Under the pieces are notes generated by a model. It worked only from the letters and a program-made list of their open reading frames with translations. It ran no database searches and was not told the DNA's origin. Below, one piece after another: positions 54,036-64,000 of a stretch of DNA of 64,000 nt (position 1 is the stretch's first letter; every line of letters starts with the position of its first letter). The position numbers and the translations under genes were made by a program. The stretch comes from an uncultured Oscillospiraceae bacterium (GTDB lineage: Bacteria > Bacillota > Clostridia > Oscillospirales > Oscillospiraceae): positions 1 through 64,000 of the forward strand of contig CAMVRT010000007.1 in assembly GCA_947169975.1 (NCBI GenBank), given 5' to 3'.

Positions 54036-54671
54036 TTACTTGGTGCCGAAGATACGGTCGCCTGCGTCGCCCAGACCGGGAACGATGTAGCCGTTTTCGT
54101 TGAGGTGATCGTCCAGCGCGCCGGCGTAGATGTCCACGTCGGGATGGTGGGAGGTGATACACTCGATGCCCTCGGGGGCGGCCACCAGCACCATCAGCTT
54201 GATGTTCTTGCAGCCCCGCTTCTTCATTTCGTCAATGGCCATATCGGCGCTGCCGCCGGTGGCCAGCATGGGATCGACGATGATCACGTCGCGTTCGGCA
54301 ATGTCCTTGGGCATCTTGCAGAAGTACAGATGGGGCTCCAGTGTCTCCTCGTCGCGGAACATGCCGATGTGTCCCACGCGAGCGGAGGGCACCATGCGCA
54401 GCACCCCTTCCACCAGGCCAAGACCGGCGCGGAGGATGGGCACCACGGCAAACTTCTTGCCGGCAAGGGTGGGCATATCCGCACGGCAGAGGGGCGTCTC
54501 GATGGTTTTGGTGGTCAGAGGCAGATCGCGGGTGGCCTCATAGGTGATGAGCATGCCGATCTCGGAGACCAGCTCCCGGAAATCCTTGACACTGGTGTTC
54601 TTGTCCCGCATGATGGTCAGTTTGTGCGCTACCAGGGGATGATCCATGATATGAACTTTCTCACTGTACAT
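54036..54671 (-). CDS. upp: uracil phosphoribosyltransferase
   Basis: [66 protein letters not shown]. Confidence 0.96.
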   Translation of the reverse strand: MYSEKVHIMDHPLVAHKLTIMRDKNTSVKDFRELVSEIGMLITYEATRDLPLTTKTIETPLCRADMPTLAGKKFAVVPILRAGLGLVEGVLRMVPSARVGHIGMFRDEETLEPHLYFCKMPKDIAERDVIIVDPMLATGGSADMAIDEMKKRGCKNIKLMVLVAAPEGIECITSHHPDVDIYAGALDDHLNENGYIVPGLGDAGDRIFGTK

Positions 54672-54709
54672 CTTGCAACTCCTCCGTATATCTAAAATGT
54701 ATTGGAAAC

Positions 54710-55423
54710 TCAATCAAGTGTGATCTTCAGTCCCTTTGCCAGCCGCTCCCGCTCCGCCTGGGAAAGCCGCAGGTAGTTAGGCACCAGATCCCGGGCGGAC
54801 ACGGTCTCGCCCCGGGCAGCCATCCGCTCCGCAGCAAGAGCCACACCCGCGGCGTTCTGCATCCGCAGCATCTCCGGAGCCGGGGAGCAGTCGATGCCGC
54901 TCTCCGAGAGATAAGTATAGCACAGCTTTGCGCCGTCTCCAACCACTATTTTCATTTTTTCGTCATTTTTCAGTTCCTCTGCCAGCTGGGCAAGGCCGAT
55001 GGCCCGGTCCGGTGTCCGGCGCTCCAGCGCGCCGTTGCAGGCGGAGAACACAGCGTTGTAGATCTGGCTGCGCCGTGCGTCCATGGCGCAGATGACGGTG
55101 GCGTCCATGTGGCGCAGGTTCTCCGCCATAGCCTCCAATGTGGACACGCCGCAGCAGGGCTTGTCCAGCGCCCAGGCAAGGCCCTTGGCGGCGGACACGC
55201 CGATGCGCAGTCCGGTGAAGGAGCCGGGCCCGGCAGCCACGGCGATAAGATCCATATCTGCCTTGTCCAGACCGGCGTTTTTCAGCATGGCGTCCACCAG
55301 CGGCATCAATGTGACGCTGTGGGTCATGCCGGCGTTCTGATAAGCAGAGGCCAGGATCCGGCCGTCCTCCGTCACGGCGGCGGACACGCTCTTGGCCGAG
55401 GTCTCCAGTGCCAGGATCTTCAT
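54710..55423 (-). CDS. tsaB: tRNA threonylcarbamoyladenosine biosynthesis protein TsaB
   Basis: [44 protein letters not shown]. Confidence 0.94.
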   Translation of the reverse strand: MKILALETSAKSVSAAVTEDGRILASAYQNAGMTHSVTLMPLVDAMLKNAGLDKADMDLIAVAAGPGSFTGLRIGVSAAKGLAWALDKPCCGVSTLEAMAENLRHMDATVICAMDARRSQIYNAVFSACNGALERRTPDRAIGLAQLAEELKNDEKMKIVVGDGAKLCYTYLSESGIDCSPAPEMLRMQNAAGVALAAERMAARGETVSARDLVPNYLRLSQAERERLAKGLKITLD

Positions 55424-55848
55424 GCTTCCGTGCCTCCTTCAATGGTAATGACGCGCCAGTCCTCGTGTTCGCCGTGGCGCTCGATGGTCACGTACACCGT
55501 GTCCTCCGGCATGGCGTAGGCCACGTTCTCGCTCCACTCCACGGCGCACACGCCGCCCCGGTCCAGATAGTCCTCCCAGCCGATGTCGAAGAGGGCGTCG
55601 CTGTCATCGAGGCGGTACATGTCGAAGTGGAACAGAGGCAGGCGGCCCCGGTATTCGTTGACAATGGTAAAGGTGGGGCTGGTGACCCGATCCTGACAAG
55701 CCAAACCCCTTGCCAGTCCCCGTGTGAAAGCGGTTTTTCCCATGCCGAGGCCGCCGCGGTATGCCACCACGGTCCCCGGGCCGAGACGCTGTCCCAGCTC
55801 ATGGCCGATTTCCTCCGTCTCCGCAACGCTGTGGGAGATACAAGTCAC
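55420..55848 (-). CDS. tsaE: tRNA threonylcarbamoyladenosine biosynthesis ATPase TsaE
   Basis: YRGGLGMGKTAFTRGLARGL; SPTFTIVNEYRGRLPLFHFDMYRL. Confidence 0.94.
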   Translation of the reverse strand: MTCISHSVAETEEIGHELGQRLGPGTVVAYRGGLGMGKTAFTRGLARGLACQDRVTSPTFTIVNEYRGRLPLFHFDMYRLDDSDALFDIGWEDYLDRGGVCAVEWSENVAYAMPEDTVYVTIERHGEHEDWRVITIEGGTEA

Positions 55849-55987
55849 GCTTTTTCACCCCTTTTCCACAAAATCAATTCAGTATAGCACAAAAACTTTC
55901 TCTTGAAAAGGGTAAAGGCAACGTTTACACGGAAAACTTCTTGTGATACAATAACGGGACAGAACGAGGGAAAGGACAGGTTGCAGC

Positions 55988-57145
55988 ATGATCCATCGCG
56001 TCCGCGGATTTGTATTGGATATTTTCCGGCAGGCCGATATGGTGCTGCTGTTGCTTTGCTGCGCCGCCACGGCCTTCGGCCTGCTGGAGATCGCCAGCGC
56101 CACCCGCTATATGGGCTCCTGGAAGCACGTGGCCATCCAGGGCGCGGCGGCGGCGCTGGGCGTGGTGGCCTATCTGCTTATGTCCATGGTGGACATGAAC
56201 GAGCTGTCCAAGGGCTGGAAGTGGATGATCCTGGGCAACGTGGTGCTGATATTGCTGCTGCGCACGCCGCTGGGCGTGGATGACGGCACCGGCAACCGTG
56301 CCTGGCTCCACATTCCCCATTTTCCCGTGAGCATGCAGCCGGCGGAGATCGTGAAAATCACCTTTACCATTGTGCTGGCCAAGCAGTTGGCCTGGCAGCG
56401 GGAGGCGTGGAAGTTCAACGGTTGGCGCTCGGTGGGCTTTCTCGGTGTTCACATTCTGGCGCTGGTGGGCATTTACTATCTGGCCTCCGGCGACATGGGC
56501 AGCGCGCTGGTCTTTATTTTCATGTTTGCCTGCATGGCCTTCGTGGCCGGCATCAAGGCCCGCTGGTTTGCGCTGGGGCTGGCGGCGGGCGGCGCTGCCA
56601 CCTATGTGCTGTGGATCAAGGACAAGGTCAGTCCCTATATGAAGCAGCGCATCCTGCTGCTTTTTGACCACGATATGGACACACTGGGTGTGGGCTGGCA
56701 CCAGACCCGCAGTATTATGGCGCTGGGCAGCGGCAAGCTGACGGGACAGGGACTGTTCCACGGCGCCCAGACCCAGAGCGAATACAGCTGGAGCCTGCCT
56801 GCCCGCCACACGGATTTCATCTTTTCCGCCATCGGCGAGGAGCTGGGAATGATCGGCTGTCTGGCCGCACTGGCGCTGCTGACGGCTATTGTGGTGCGCT
56901 GCCTGGTGGTGGCCTCCCGGGCCAAGACGAAGTTTGAGACGTATCTCTGCGTGGGCATGGCCGCCGTGGTGATCTTCCAAACGGTGATCAACGTGGGTAT
57001 GTGCCTTTTCCTCATGCCGGTCATCGGCCTGACGCTGCCGTTCTTCAGCTACGGCGGCTCGTCGCTGGTCACCATGTTCGCCGCCATGGGCATCGTCTCC
57101 GGCGTCCAGAAGCGTTCCTTGCCGGAATGGCTGAGAAAGTCGTGA
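55988..57145 (+). CDS. FtsW/RodA/SpoVE family peptidoglycan polymerase (RodA-like)
   Basis: Polytopic; ARHTDFIFSAIGEELGMIG and PFFSYGGSSLVTMFAAMGI. Confidence 0.9.
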   Translation: MIHRVRGFVLDIFRQADMVLLLLCCAATAFGLLEIASATRYMGSWKHVAIQGAAAALGVVAYLLMSMVDMNELSKGWKWMILGNVVLILLLRTPLGVDDGTGNRAWLHIPHFPVSMQPAEIVKITFTIVLAKQLAWQREAWKFNGWRSVGFLGVHILALVGIYYLASGDMGSALVFIFMFACMAFVAGIKARWFALGLAAGGAATYVLWIKDKVSPYMKQRILLLFDHDMDTLGVGWHQTRSIMALGSGKLTGQGLFHGAQTQSEYSWSLPARHTDFIFSAIGEELGMIGCLAALALLTAIVVRCLVVASRAKTKFETYLCVGMAAVVIFQTVINVGMCLFLMPVIGLTLPFFSYGGSSLVTMFAAMGIVSGVQKRSLPEWLRKS

Positions 57146-57197
57146 AGCTCCCATACAGCAAAGCACCTCCGGTGTACGGCCGGAGGTGCTTTATTGC

Positions 57198-57605
57198 TTA
57201 TTCGGGATGCATCAGACTGGCGATGGTCACGCCGTCCAGATAGCGTTTGATGAGACTGTTCAGTTCACTCCACATGGGGCGGGTGCGGCAATCGGCAGTG
57301 CGGGTGCAGGCGTCCGCGTCACAGGTGAGACAAGCGACAGGGGAGAGGTCCCCCTCGGTCAGACGCAGGATCTGCCCCACGGTGATCTCCTCCGGCGGAC
57401 GGGTCAGGCGGTAGCCGCCGCCTTTGCCGTGTATGCCCTGGATGAGTCCGCCGGACACCAGCGCCGGCAGGATCTTCTCCAGATATTTCAGGGAGATCTC
57501 CTGCCGCCCGGCGATCTCCCGCATGGCCACGTAGTCAGACGCGCTGTGCTCCGCCAGATCGATTATCACCCGTAGGGCGTAGCGGCCCCTTGTCGATATG
57601 ATCAC
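57198..57605 (-). CDS. Rrf2-family (IscR-like) transcriptional regulator
   Basis: MIISTRGRYALRVIIDLAEHS...; three-Cys motif CLTCDADACTRTADC. Confidence 0.92.
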   Translation of the reverse strand: MIISTRGRYALRVIIDLAEHSASDYVAMREIAGRQEISLKYLEKILPALVSGGLIQGIHGKGGGYRLTRPPEEITVGQILRLTEGDLSPVACLTCDADACTRTADCRTRPMWSELNSLIKRYLDGVTIASLMHPE

Positions 57606-57611
57606 GGCAGA

Positions 57612-58043
57612 TCACTCCCCGCAGTGGGGGCAGCTCTCGCCCTCCGGGAACTGACTGTGGTCGTACTCGATGCCGTTTTTGTCATAGTAATCCTTGACGG
57701 CGGACTTGATGGCCTCCTCTGCCAGCACGGAGCAGTGGAGCTTGTGGGCGGGCAGACCGTCCAGCGCCTCCGTCACCGCCTTGTTGGTCAGAGCCAGTGC
57801 TTCAGAGAGGGGCTTGCCCTTGATGAGCTCCGTGGCCATGGAGCTGGAGGCGATGGCGCTGCCGCAGCCGAAGGTCTCGAACTTCACGTCGGTGATGATG
57901 TCGTTTTCAATCTTCAGATAGATCTTCATGATGTCGCCGCAGACGGGATTGCCCACCTCGCCCACGCCGTCGGCGTCCTCGATGACGCCCACGTTCCGGG
58001 GATTGCGGAAATGATCCATTACTTTCTCACTGTACAATGCCAT
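57612..58043 (-). CDS. nifU: Fe-S cluster assembly scaffold NifU/IscU
   Basis: YSEKVMDHFRNPRNVG; GNPVCGDIMKIYLK; FGCGSAIASSSMATEL; LHCSVLAEEAI. Confidence 0.94.
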   Translation of the reverse strand: MALYSEKVMDHFRNPRNVGVIEDADGVGEVGNPVCGDIMKIYLKIENDIITDVKFETFGCGSAIASSSMATELIKGKPLSEALALTNKAVTEALDGLPAHKLHCSVLAEEAIKSAVKDYYDKNGIEYDHSQFPEGESCPHCGE

Positions 58044-58057
58044 GATCGGTATCCTCC

Positions 58058-59251
58058 TTATTTTGCAAATACGTGGGGGCGCTTGCCCGTTACCAGATCC
58101 CGCCAGAAGGGGGACATGTTCCGCAGATAGGTGACGACCTCCTCCACGGAGCGGATGATATAGTCGATCTGCTCCTGGTCGCAGTCCGGGCCGATGGTCA
58201 GCCGCAGAGAGCCGTGGGCCACCTCGTGAGGCCGCCCGATGGCCAGCAGAACATGGCTGGGATCCAGAGAGCCGGAGGTGCAGGCAGAGCCGGAGGAGGC
58301 GGAGATGCCCTTGTCGTCCAGCAGCAGCAGAAGGGACTCGCCCTCGATTCCCTCAAAGCAGAAGTTGACGTTGGTGGGCAGCCGGTGTTCCCGGTCGCCG
58401 TTGAGCTCGGAGTAGGGGATCTGATCCAGACCCTCGATGAGCCTGTCCCGCAGAGCGGCGAGCCGGAAGTTGTCAGAGTCCATATTGTCGCAGCTCTCCT
58501 CGAGAGCGGCCGCCATGCCCATAATGGCGGGCACGTTCTCCGTGCCCGCCCGCTTGCCCCGCTCCTGTGCGCCGCCCTCGATGACGTTGGTCAGCGCAAT
58601 GCCGCGTCTGGCGTACAGCACGCCGCAGCCCTTGGGGCCGTGGAACTTGTGGGCGGAGAGGGAGAGCATGTCGATATTCTGGGCGACCACGTCGATGGGC
58701 AGATGTCCGGCGGCCTGCACGGCGTCCGTGTGGAAGAGGACGCCCTTTTCCCGGCACACGGCGCCGATCTCCGCGATGGGCTGAACGGTGCCGATCTCGT
58801 TGTTGGCGTACATGATGGTTACCAGACAGGTATCCTCCCGGATGGCATTTGCTACCTGCTCCGGCGTCACCAGCCCGTTTTTATGCACGTCCAGAAGCTC
58901 CACCTCGAAGCCCTGCTTCTCCAGCTTTTTCAGCGTGTGGAGGATGGCGTGATGCTCAAAGGCGGTGGAGATGATGTGTTTTTTGCCCTTCCGCGCGCCG
59001 ATGGCTGCGGCGGAGAGGAGGGCCTGGTTGTCCGCCTCGCTGCCGCCGGAGGTGAAGGTGATCTCCCGGGGCGTGCAGCCCAGGCAGACCGCGATCCGCT
59101 CCCGGGCGCTCTCCAGCGCTTCCTTGGCCTCCTGACCAATGGTGTACAGGCTGGAGGGGTTCCCATAGATTTTGTCCATATAGGGCAGCATGGCCTCGAT
59201 TGCCGTCCGGCTCATTTTTGTCGTTGCCGCGTTGTCCGCGTAAATGTGCAT
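58058..59251 (-). CDS. nifS: cysteine desulfurase NifS
   Basis: [58 protein letters not shown]. Confidence 0.95.
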   Translation of the reverse strand: MHIYADNAATTKMSRTAIEAMLPYMDKIYGNPSSLYTIGQEAKEALESARERIAVCLGCTPREITFTSGGSEADNQALLSAAAIGARKGKKHIISTAFEHHAILHTLKKLEKQGFEVELLDVHKNGLVTPEQVANAIREDTCLVTIMYANNEIGTVQPIAEIGAVCREKGVLFHTDAVQAAGHLPIDVVAQNIDMLSLSAHKFHGPKGCGVLYARRGIALTNVIEGGAQERGKRAGTENVPAIMGMAAALEESCDNMDSDNFRLAALRDRLIEGLDQIPYSELNGDREHRLPTNVNFCFEGIEGESLLLLLDDKGISASSGSACTSGSLDPSHVLLAIGRPHEVAHGSLRLTIGPDCDQEQIDYIIRSVEEVVTYLRNMSPFWRDLVTGKRPHVFAK

Positions 59252-59485
59252 TTGTCATGACCTCCCTTGTGACGGCTCAAATAACCCACCAAACTGGTCG
59301 GCATATCGAGTGTACCACGATCAACCTACCAAGTCAAGGGGTAAATGGACAACACTCCTGCAATTAATTTCGGCACCGGGAGGCGGTCTGGCGGTTGTAA
59401 TCGGCGGAGAACTATGATATACTACCATGGTATAATTAGGTAGAGTATGGGCGGGTATCTGCCCGCGCGGAGAGAGGATCGAAGT

Positions 59486-60544
59486 ATGAAAATCGTTGTT
59501 TTGGCCGGCGGCCTCAGTACGGAGCGCCACGTGTCCCTGGTCAGCGGCACCGGCATCTGCCGAGCCCTGCGGGAAAAGGGGCACCGGGCCATTCTGGTGG
59601 ATATGTTCATGGGTCTTGAGAACTACAAGGGAGACCTGACGGATATTTTTGACGCGCCGGACGGCCTGTGCGGCGACGTGCACGTTGAGCGCACCGCACC
59701 GGATCTGGAGGCCGTGCGCCGCAGCCGTGCCGATCAGAGCCCCACTGTGCTGGGCAAGGACGTGCTGACCGTGTGCGCCATGGCGGACGTGGTGTTTCTG
59801 GCCCTCCACGGCGCCTGCGGCGAGGACGGCCGCATCCAGGCGGCGCTGGATCTGGTGGGGGTACCCTACACCGGCTCCAATTACGTTTCCAGCGGCATGG
59901 CCATGGACAAATCCATCGCCAAGCAGTTCATGGACTTTGAGGGCATCCGCACCGCGCCGTGGCGGGATCTGCGCTATTCCGAGGCGGACATCCCCCGCCT
60001 GGTGGAGGAGCTGGAGGTGCCCTGCGCGGTGAAGATCGTCAACGGCGGCAGCTCCATCGGCGTGGAGCTGCCGGACACAAAGGAGGAGCTGCGACAGGCT
60101 CTCCATAACGTGCTGCGCTACGGCGACCACGCCATTCTGGAGAAGAAGATCCGGGGCCGTGAGCTGACGGTTGCCGTGCTGGGCGACCGGTATCTGCCTG
60201 CGGTGGAGATCATCCCCAACGCCGAGTATTTCAACTACGAGACCAAGTATCAGGCCGGCGGCGCCACGGAGGTGTGTCCCGCCCCCATCACCGACGCCCA
60301 GTGGCGGGAGATGGGCGAAATGGCCCTGAAGCTCCACCGGGCGCTGGGCCTGAGCGTCTATTCCCGGTCTGACTTCCTGCTGGACGCCAACGGCATTGCC
60401 TGGTGTCTGGAGGTCAACACCCTGCCGGGCATGACCCCCACCAGTCTGGTGCCCCAGGAGGCAGCCGCGGTGGGTATTTCCTACGCCGATCTGTGCGAGA
60501 TCATTGTCAACGAGTCCCTGAAAGCCAGAAGGGAGGGGCGCTGA
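59486..60544 (+). CDS. ddl: D-alanine--D-alanine ligase
   Basis: MKIVVLAGGLSTERHVSLVSG; LHGACGEDGRIQAALDLVGVPYTGS; EVNTLPGMTPTSLVPQEA. Confidence 0.94.
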   Translation: MKIVVLAGGLSTERHVSLVSGTGICRALREKGHRAILVDMFMGLENYKGDLTDIFDAPDGLCGDVHVERTAPDLEAVRRSRADQSPTVLGKDVLTVCAMADVVFLALHGACGEDGRIQAALDLVGVPYTGSNYVSSGMAMDKSIAKQFMDFEGIRTAPWRDLRYSEADIPRLVEELEVPCAVKIVNGGSSIGVELPDTKEELRQALHNVLRYGDHAILEKKIRGRELTVAVLGDRYLPAVEIIPNAEYFNYETKYQAGGATEVCPAPITDAQWREMGEMALKLHRALGLSVYSRSDFLLDANGIAWCLEVNTLPGMTPTSLVPQEAAAVGISYADLCEIIVNESLKARREGR

Positions 60545-61896
60545 TGTTTTCCTATACGCTTCGTGAGATCTGCGCCGCCGTGGGCGGCACGCTGCTGCAG
60601 GACTGCGACACGGTGCTGACCGCCGTCACCACCGACAGCCGGAAGGTGAGCCCCGGCCAGTTGTTCATCCCCTTGGCAGGCGAGCGCTTTGACGGTCACG
60701 ACTATCTGGAGTCTGCCCTCACGGGCGGCGCCTCCGCCTGCCTCACCGCCCGGGACGTAGAGCGGATGCTCCCCGGCAAGGGCTATGTCCGGGTGGAGGA
60801 CACCATGGCGGCGCTGAAAGCCCTTGCCACGTGGCACCGCGAGCATCTCCACATCCCCTTTGTGCAGGTCACCGGCTCGGCTGGGAAGACCACCACAAAG
60901 GAGATGATTGCCGCCGTTTTGAGCCGCCGCTTCCGCACCCACAAGACCCACGCCAATCTCAATAACCAGATCGGCACGCCCCTGACGCTGCTGGAGATCT
61001 CGCCCGAGGATCAGGCCGCCGTCATTGAGACGGGCATGGATCACTTCGGTGAGATCCGCTATATGGGCGAGATGGTGCAGCCGGACTTCGCCGTCATCAC
61101 CAACGTGGGCGACGCCCACGTGGAGAACCTGGGCAACACCCGTCTTGGCGTGCTGAAGGCCAAGAGCGAGATATTCGAAAACCTCCGTCCGGGCGGCATC
61201 GCCGTCCTCAACGGAGACGACGATCTGTTAAGGAATATTACTTTACCCACTAATGATATCATCCTATGCGGCCGCGGCGAGAACTGCGCCGTCCGGGTCA
61301 CGGAGGTGGAGGAGCGTGGCATCGAGGGCCTGTGCTGCACCGTCACCACGCCCCGCCGCAGCTACCGCATCCGGGTCACCACACCCGGCGGCTACATGAT
61401 CTATCCGGCGGCCATGTCCGTGGCCATCGGCGAGTATCTGGGCCTCACGGAGGAGGAGATCACGGCAGGCATCGCGGACTATCGCCCGGTTGGCCGGCGG
61501 ATGCACCTCATCCACATGAGCGACGACCGGCTCATCATCGATGACTGCTATAACGCCAACCCCCAGTCCATGGCGGAGGCTCTTCGTCTCCTGGCCGCCA
61601 CGCCCCGCCGCACTCTGGCGATCCTGGGCGACATGAAGGAGCTGGGCGAGCTGTCCGACGAGGCCCACCGCCAGATCGGCGCGCTGACGAAGGAACTTGG
61701 CATCGATACTGTTATTGCAATCGGTGAAAAGGCAAAATACTTGATAGAGAAAAACCCCGCGGCACGCTGGTTTGCCACGGTGGACGAGGCCATGGACGCG
61801 GTGCGCCGCGAGTTTACAGCGGGCACGGCGGCGCTGGTGAAGGCGTCCCACTCCATGGCGTTTGAGAGAATCACAGAGGAACTGGAAAAGCAATAA
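60544..61896 (+). CDS. murF: UDP-N-acetylmuramoyl-tripeptide--D-alanyl-D-alanine ligase
   Basis: VTGSAGKTTTKEMIAAVLSRRF; IDDCYNANPQSMAEAL; overlaps ddl stop (TGATG). Confidence 0.94.
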   Translation: MFSYTLREICAAVGGTLLQDCDTVLTAVTTDSRKVSPGQLFIPLAGERFDGHDYLESALTGGASACLTARDVERMLPGKGYVRVEDTMAALKALATWHREHLHIPFVQVTGSAGKTTTKEMIAAVLSRRFRTHKTHANLNNQIGTPLTLLEISPEDQAAVIETGMDHFGEIRYMGEMVQPDFAVITNVGDAHVENLGNTRLGVLKAKSEIFENLRPGGIAVLNGDDDLLRNITLPTNDIILCGRGENCAVRVTEVEERGIEGLCCTVTTPRRSYRIRVTTPGGYMIYPAAMSVAIGEYLGLTEEEITAGIADYRPVGRRMHLIHMSDDRLIIDDCYNANPQSMAEALRLLAATPRRTLAILGDMKELGELSDEAHRQIGALTKELGIDTVIAIGEKAKYLIEKNPAARWFATVDEAMDAVRREFTAGTAALVKASHSMAFERITEELEKQ

Positions 61897-61899
61897 ACC

Positions 61900-63792
61900 A
61901 TGATCGACATCAGTGTTTCCGGACTGGTCAAGTCCTTTGATCTGGAAAAGAAAATATTGGACGGGCTGACCTTCCAAATAGACACCGGGGAGCGGGTGGG
62001 CCTGCTGGGCAAGAACGGCGCCGGCAAGACCACTCTGTTCCGCATTCTGACCGGGGAGCTCCGCCCCGACGAGGGCGAGGTGATGATCGCCCCGGGCCGC
62101 CGTCTGGGCCTCATCTCCCAGATCCCGGTCTATCCCGTGGGCTACACGGTGGAGGACGTGCTGCAGTCCGCCTTTGCCCGGATGTTCGCGTTGAAGGACG
62201 AGATGGACGCGCTGGCACAGCGCATGGCGGAGGGCGACAGCGATCCGCGCACGCTGAAGCGCTACGGCGACATCACCGCCCGGTTTGAGGGGCTTGGCGG
62301 CTACGACACCGCCACGGCGGTGAACAAGGTGGCAAACGGCCTCTCCATCACCGCCGACATGCGTCAGCGCCTCTTTGACGACCTCTCCGGCGGCGAAAAG
62401 ACCCGGGTGAATCTGGGCCGCCTCATTCTGGAGGATACGGACATTTTGCTGCTGGATGAGCCCACCAACCATCTGGATCTCCAGGCCACCGAGTGGCTGG
62501 AGGAGTACCTGCGCTCATTCCGGGGCACGGTGGTGGTGATCTCCCACGACCGCTATTTCCTGGACCGCACCGTCACCCGGATCATCGAGGTGGAAAACGG
62601 CAAGGCCGCCTTCTACAGCGGCAATTACAGCTTCTACGCCATCGAGAAGGAGCGGCGCTATCAGGAGCAGCTCAAGCAGTATCTGAAGGAGCAATCCAAG
62701 ATCGAGCAGCTGGAAAAAGCCGTGGAGCAGCAGAAGATCTGGGCGCTGAAGGGCAACGACCACACCTTCCGCCGGGCCGTCTCCATGGAAAAGCGCATCG
62801 AGCGGATGCGCACCGTGTCCAAGCCCACCCGGGCCAAGAAGATGGACGCCCGGTTTGCCAGCCGTGAGTTCCGGGGCGACGAGGTGCTGCAGATCCGGGG
62901 CATCAGCAAGTCCTTTGGGGAGCGGAAGCTGTTTGAGGACATCTATCTGCGCGTGGGCGGCGGCGAGCGCATCGCCCTGCTGGGCGAGAACGGCACCGGC
63001 AAGACCACGCTGCTCAATATCCTCACCGGCTCGGAAAAGCCTGACGGCGGCTCCGTGCGGCTAGGCCCTTCTGTCCGCTCGGCCTATCTGGAGCAGATGA
63101 TCCATTTCGACCATCCAGAGCGTTCCCTGGTGGACACCATGATCTACGAAAAGCGGAACATGACGGCCCAGAGCGCCCGAAACCGCCTGGCAGCCTACCA
63201 GTTCCAGGGGGAGGACGTGTTCAAGAGCGTCAGCGTCCTGTCCGGCGGCGAGCTGAGCCGTCTGCGGCTGTGTCTGCTGATGGACGAGGAGATCAACTTT
63301 CTCATTCTGGACGAGCCCACCAACCATCTGGACATCGCCGCCCGGGAGTGGATCGAGGAGGCGGTGGAGGCCTTTGACGGCACGCTGCTGTTCGTCAGCC
63401 ACGACCGCTATTTCATCAACCGCTTCGCCACCCGGATCTGGGAGCTGTCCGAGGGCACCATCCACGACTATCCCATGGGCTTTGCCGAGTACCGCTCGGT
63501 GAAGGCGGAGGAGAGGCGTCAGACCCCGGCTCCCGCACCGAAAAAGAACGGCGACACCCGCCCTGTCCGGGGAAACCGCACCCAGCAGGCGGCGAAGAAG
63601 CAGCTCACGATCTGCGAAAGCGCCATTGCCAAACTGGAGGAGCAGTGCGCCGCCCTGGACGCGGAGATGGAGCGATACGGCTCCGACGCCGGGAAGCTGG
63701 CGGAGCTGTACGCGCAAAAGCAGGAGACGGAGGCCAGACTGGAGATCGAGATGTCCCGCTGGGAGGAGCTCTCCCTGCAGTTGGAGGAGTAA
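61900..63792 (+). CDS. ABC-F family ATPase (YfmR/Uup-like)
   Basis: GKNGAGKTTLFRIL...LSGGEKTRVNLGRLILEDTDILLLDEPTNHLD; second NBD GENGTGKTTLLN...LSGGELSRLRLCLLM; C-terminal coiled coil. Confidence 0.92.
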   Translation: MIDISVSGLVKSFDLEKKILDGLTFQIDTGERVGLLGKNGAGKTTLFRILTGELRPDEGEVMIAPGRRLGLISQIPVYPVGYTVEDVLQSAFARMFALKDEMDALAQRMAEGDSDPRTLKRYGDITARFEGLGGYDTATAVNKVANGLSITADMRQRLFDDLSGGEKTRVNLGRLILEDTDILLLDEPTNHLDLQATEWLEEYLRSFRGTVVVISHDRYFLDRTVTRIIEVENGKAAFYSGNYSFYAIEKERRYQEQLKQYLKEQSKIEQLEKAVEQQKIWALKGNDHTFRRAVSMEKRIERMRTVSKPTRAKKMDARFASREFRGDEVLQIRGISKSFGERKLFEDIYLRVGGGERIALLGENGTGKTTLLNILTGSEKPDGGSVRLGPSVRSAYLEQMIHFDHPERSLVDTMIYEKRNMTAQSARNRLAAYQFQGEDVFKSVSVLSGGELSRLRLCLLMDEEINFLILDEPTNHLDIAAREWIEEAVEAFDGTLLFVSHDRYFINRFATRIWELSEGTIHDYPMGFAEYRSVKAEERRQTPAPAPKKNGDTRPVRGNRTQQAAKKQLTICESAIAKLEEQCAALDAEMERYGSDAGKLAELYAQKQETEARLEIEMSRWEELSLQLEE

Positions 63793-63794
63793 CG

Positions 63795-64000
63795 ATGAAC
63801 GATATTCTTTGCCTGTACTATTCCCGCACCGGGAAGACAAAAACGGCCATGGAGGAGATCGCCGCCGCGCTGGACGCCGAGCTGGTGGCATTCACTGACG
63901 GCGAGGATTACAGCGGCGCCGGCGGATTTCTCTGGGCGGGCAAATCCGCCATGCAGCGCAAAACGCTGCCCATCGAGCCCTTTGAAACGAAAAAGCCCTT
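63795..64000 (+). CDS. flavodoxin-like protein, N-terminal fragment (runs off window end)
   Basis: MNDILCLYYSRTGKTKTAMEEIAAALDAELVAFTDGEDYSG. Confidence 0.75.
   Translation, partial: MNDILCLYYSRTGKTKTAMEEIAAALDAELVAFTDGEDYSGAGGFLWAGKSAMQRKTLPIEPFETKKP

Noticed and set aside
59486-61896. Vancomycin-resistance-type (D-Ala-D-Lac/Ser) cassette
   Set aside because: ddl-murF looks like ordinary cell-wall synthesis; no vanH/vanX/vanT neighbours
1-64000. CRISPR arrays, tRNA/rRNA genes, integrases, transposases, toxin-antitoxin or phage-defence systems
   Set aside because: Looked for spacer-regular repeats, tRNA-like TTCRANNY contexts and signature proteins; none seen. The AbrB-like gene at 31305 precedes an ABC operon, not a toxin

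Overview
The window is a GC-rich, densely coding chromosomal segment. Protein style suggests an anaerobic gut Clostridia of the Oscillospiraceae type (inference). I support about 57 protein-coding genes and found no rRNA, tRNA, CRISPR array, transposase or prophage. Main blocks: (i) housekeeping and purine genes (ade fragment, PRTase, gdhA, guaA-xpt, upp, nrdDG, rsmA, tsaB/tsaE, Rrf2-nifU-nifS, ddl-murF); (ii) an ARE-type ABC-F gene behind a textbook transcription-attenuator leader; (iii) a BlaI/BlaR1-like operon with an operator overlapping its promoter; (iv) a nickel module (larB-larC-larE, a His-rich CsoR/RcnR-type regulator, a NikMN-CbiQ-CbiO-like ECF transporter); (v) a BMP-family nucleoside-type ABC transporter followed by a selenium/purine-catabolism cluster (ygeW, ygeY, YheO-like regulator, two fold-type II PLP enzymes, hydantoinase, ygfK, ssnA). 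The most unusual observation is an AT-rich, codon-atypical, in-frame insertion (~125 aa, three predicted TM helices, DUF4234-like) inside the second nucleotide-binding domain of the BMP-type ABC ATPase (about 36582-36960). An 11-bp direct repeat lies near its two edges. Other notable items are a structured terminator-bearing leader upstream of ssnA, a lipoprotein with tandem Cys-rich 27-aa repeats fused to a DHHW domain, a large secreted protein with a possible clan-CD His/Cys dyad, and dispersed REP-like repeats. All assignments come from reading the sequence and remembered family motifs. No database search was run.
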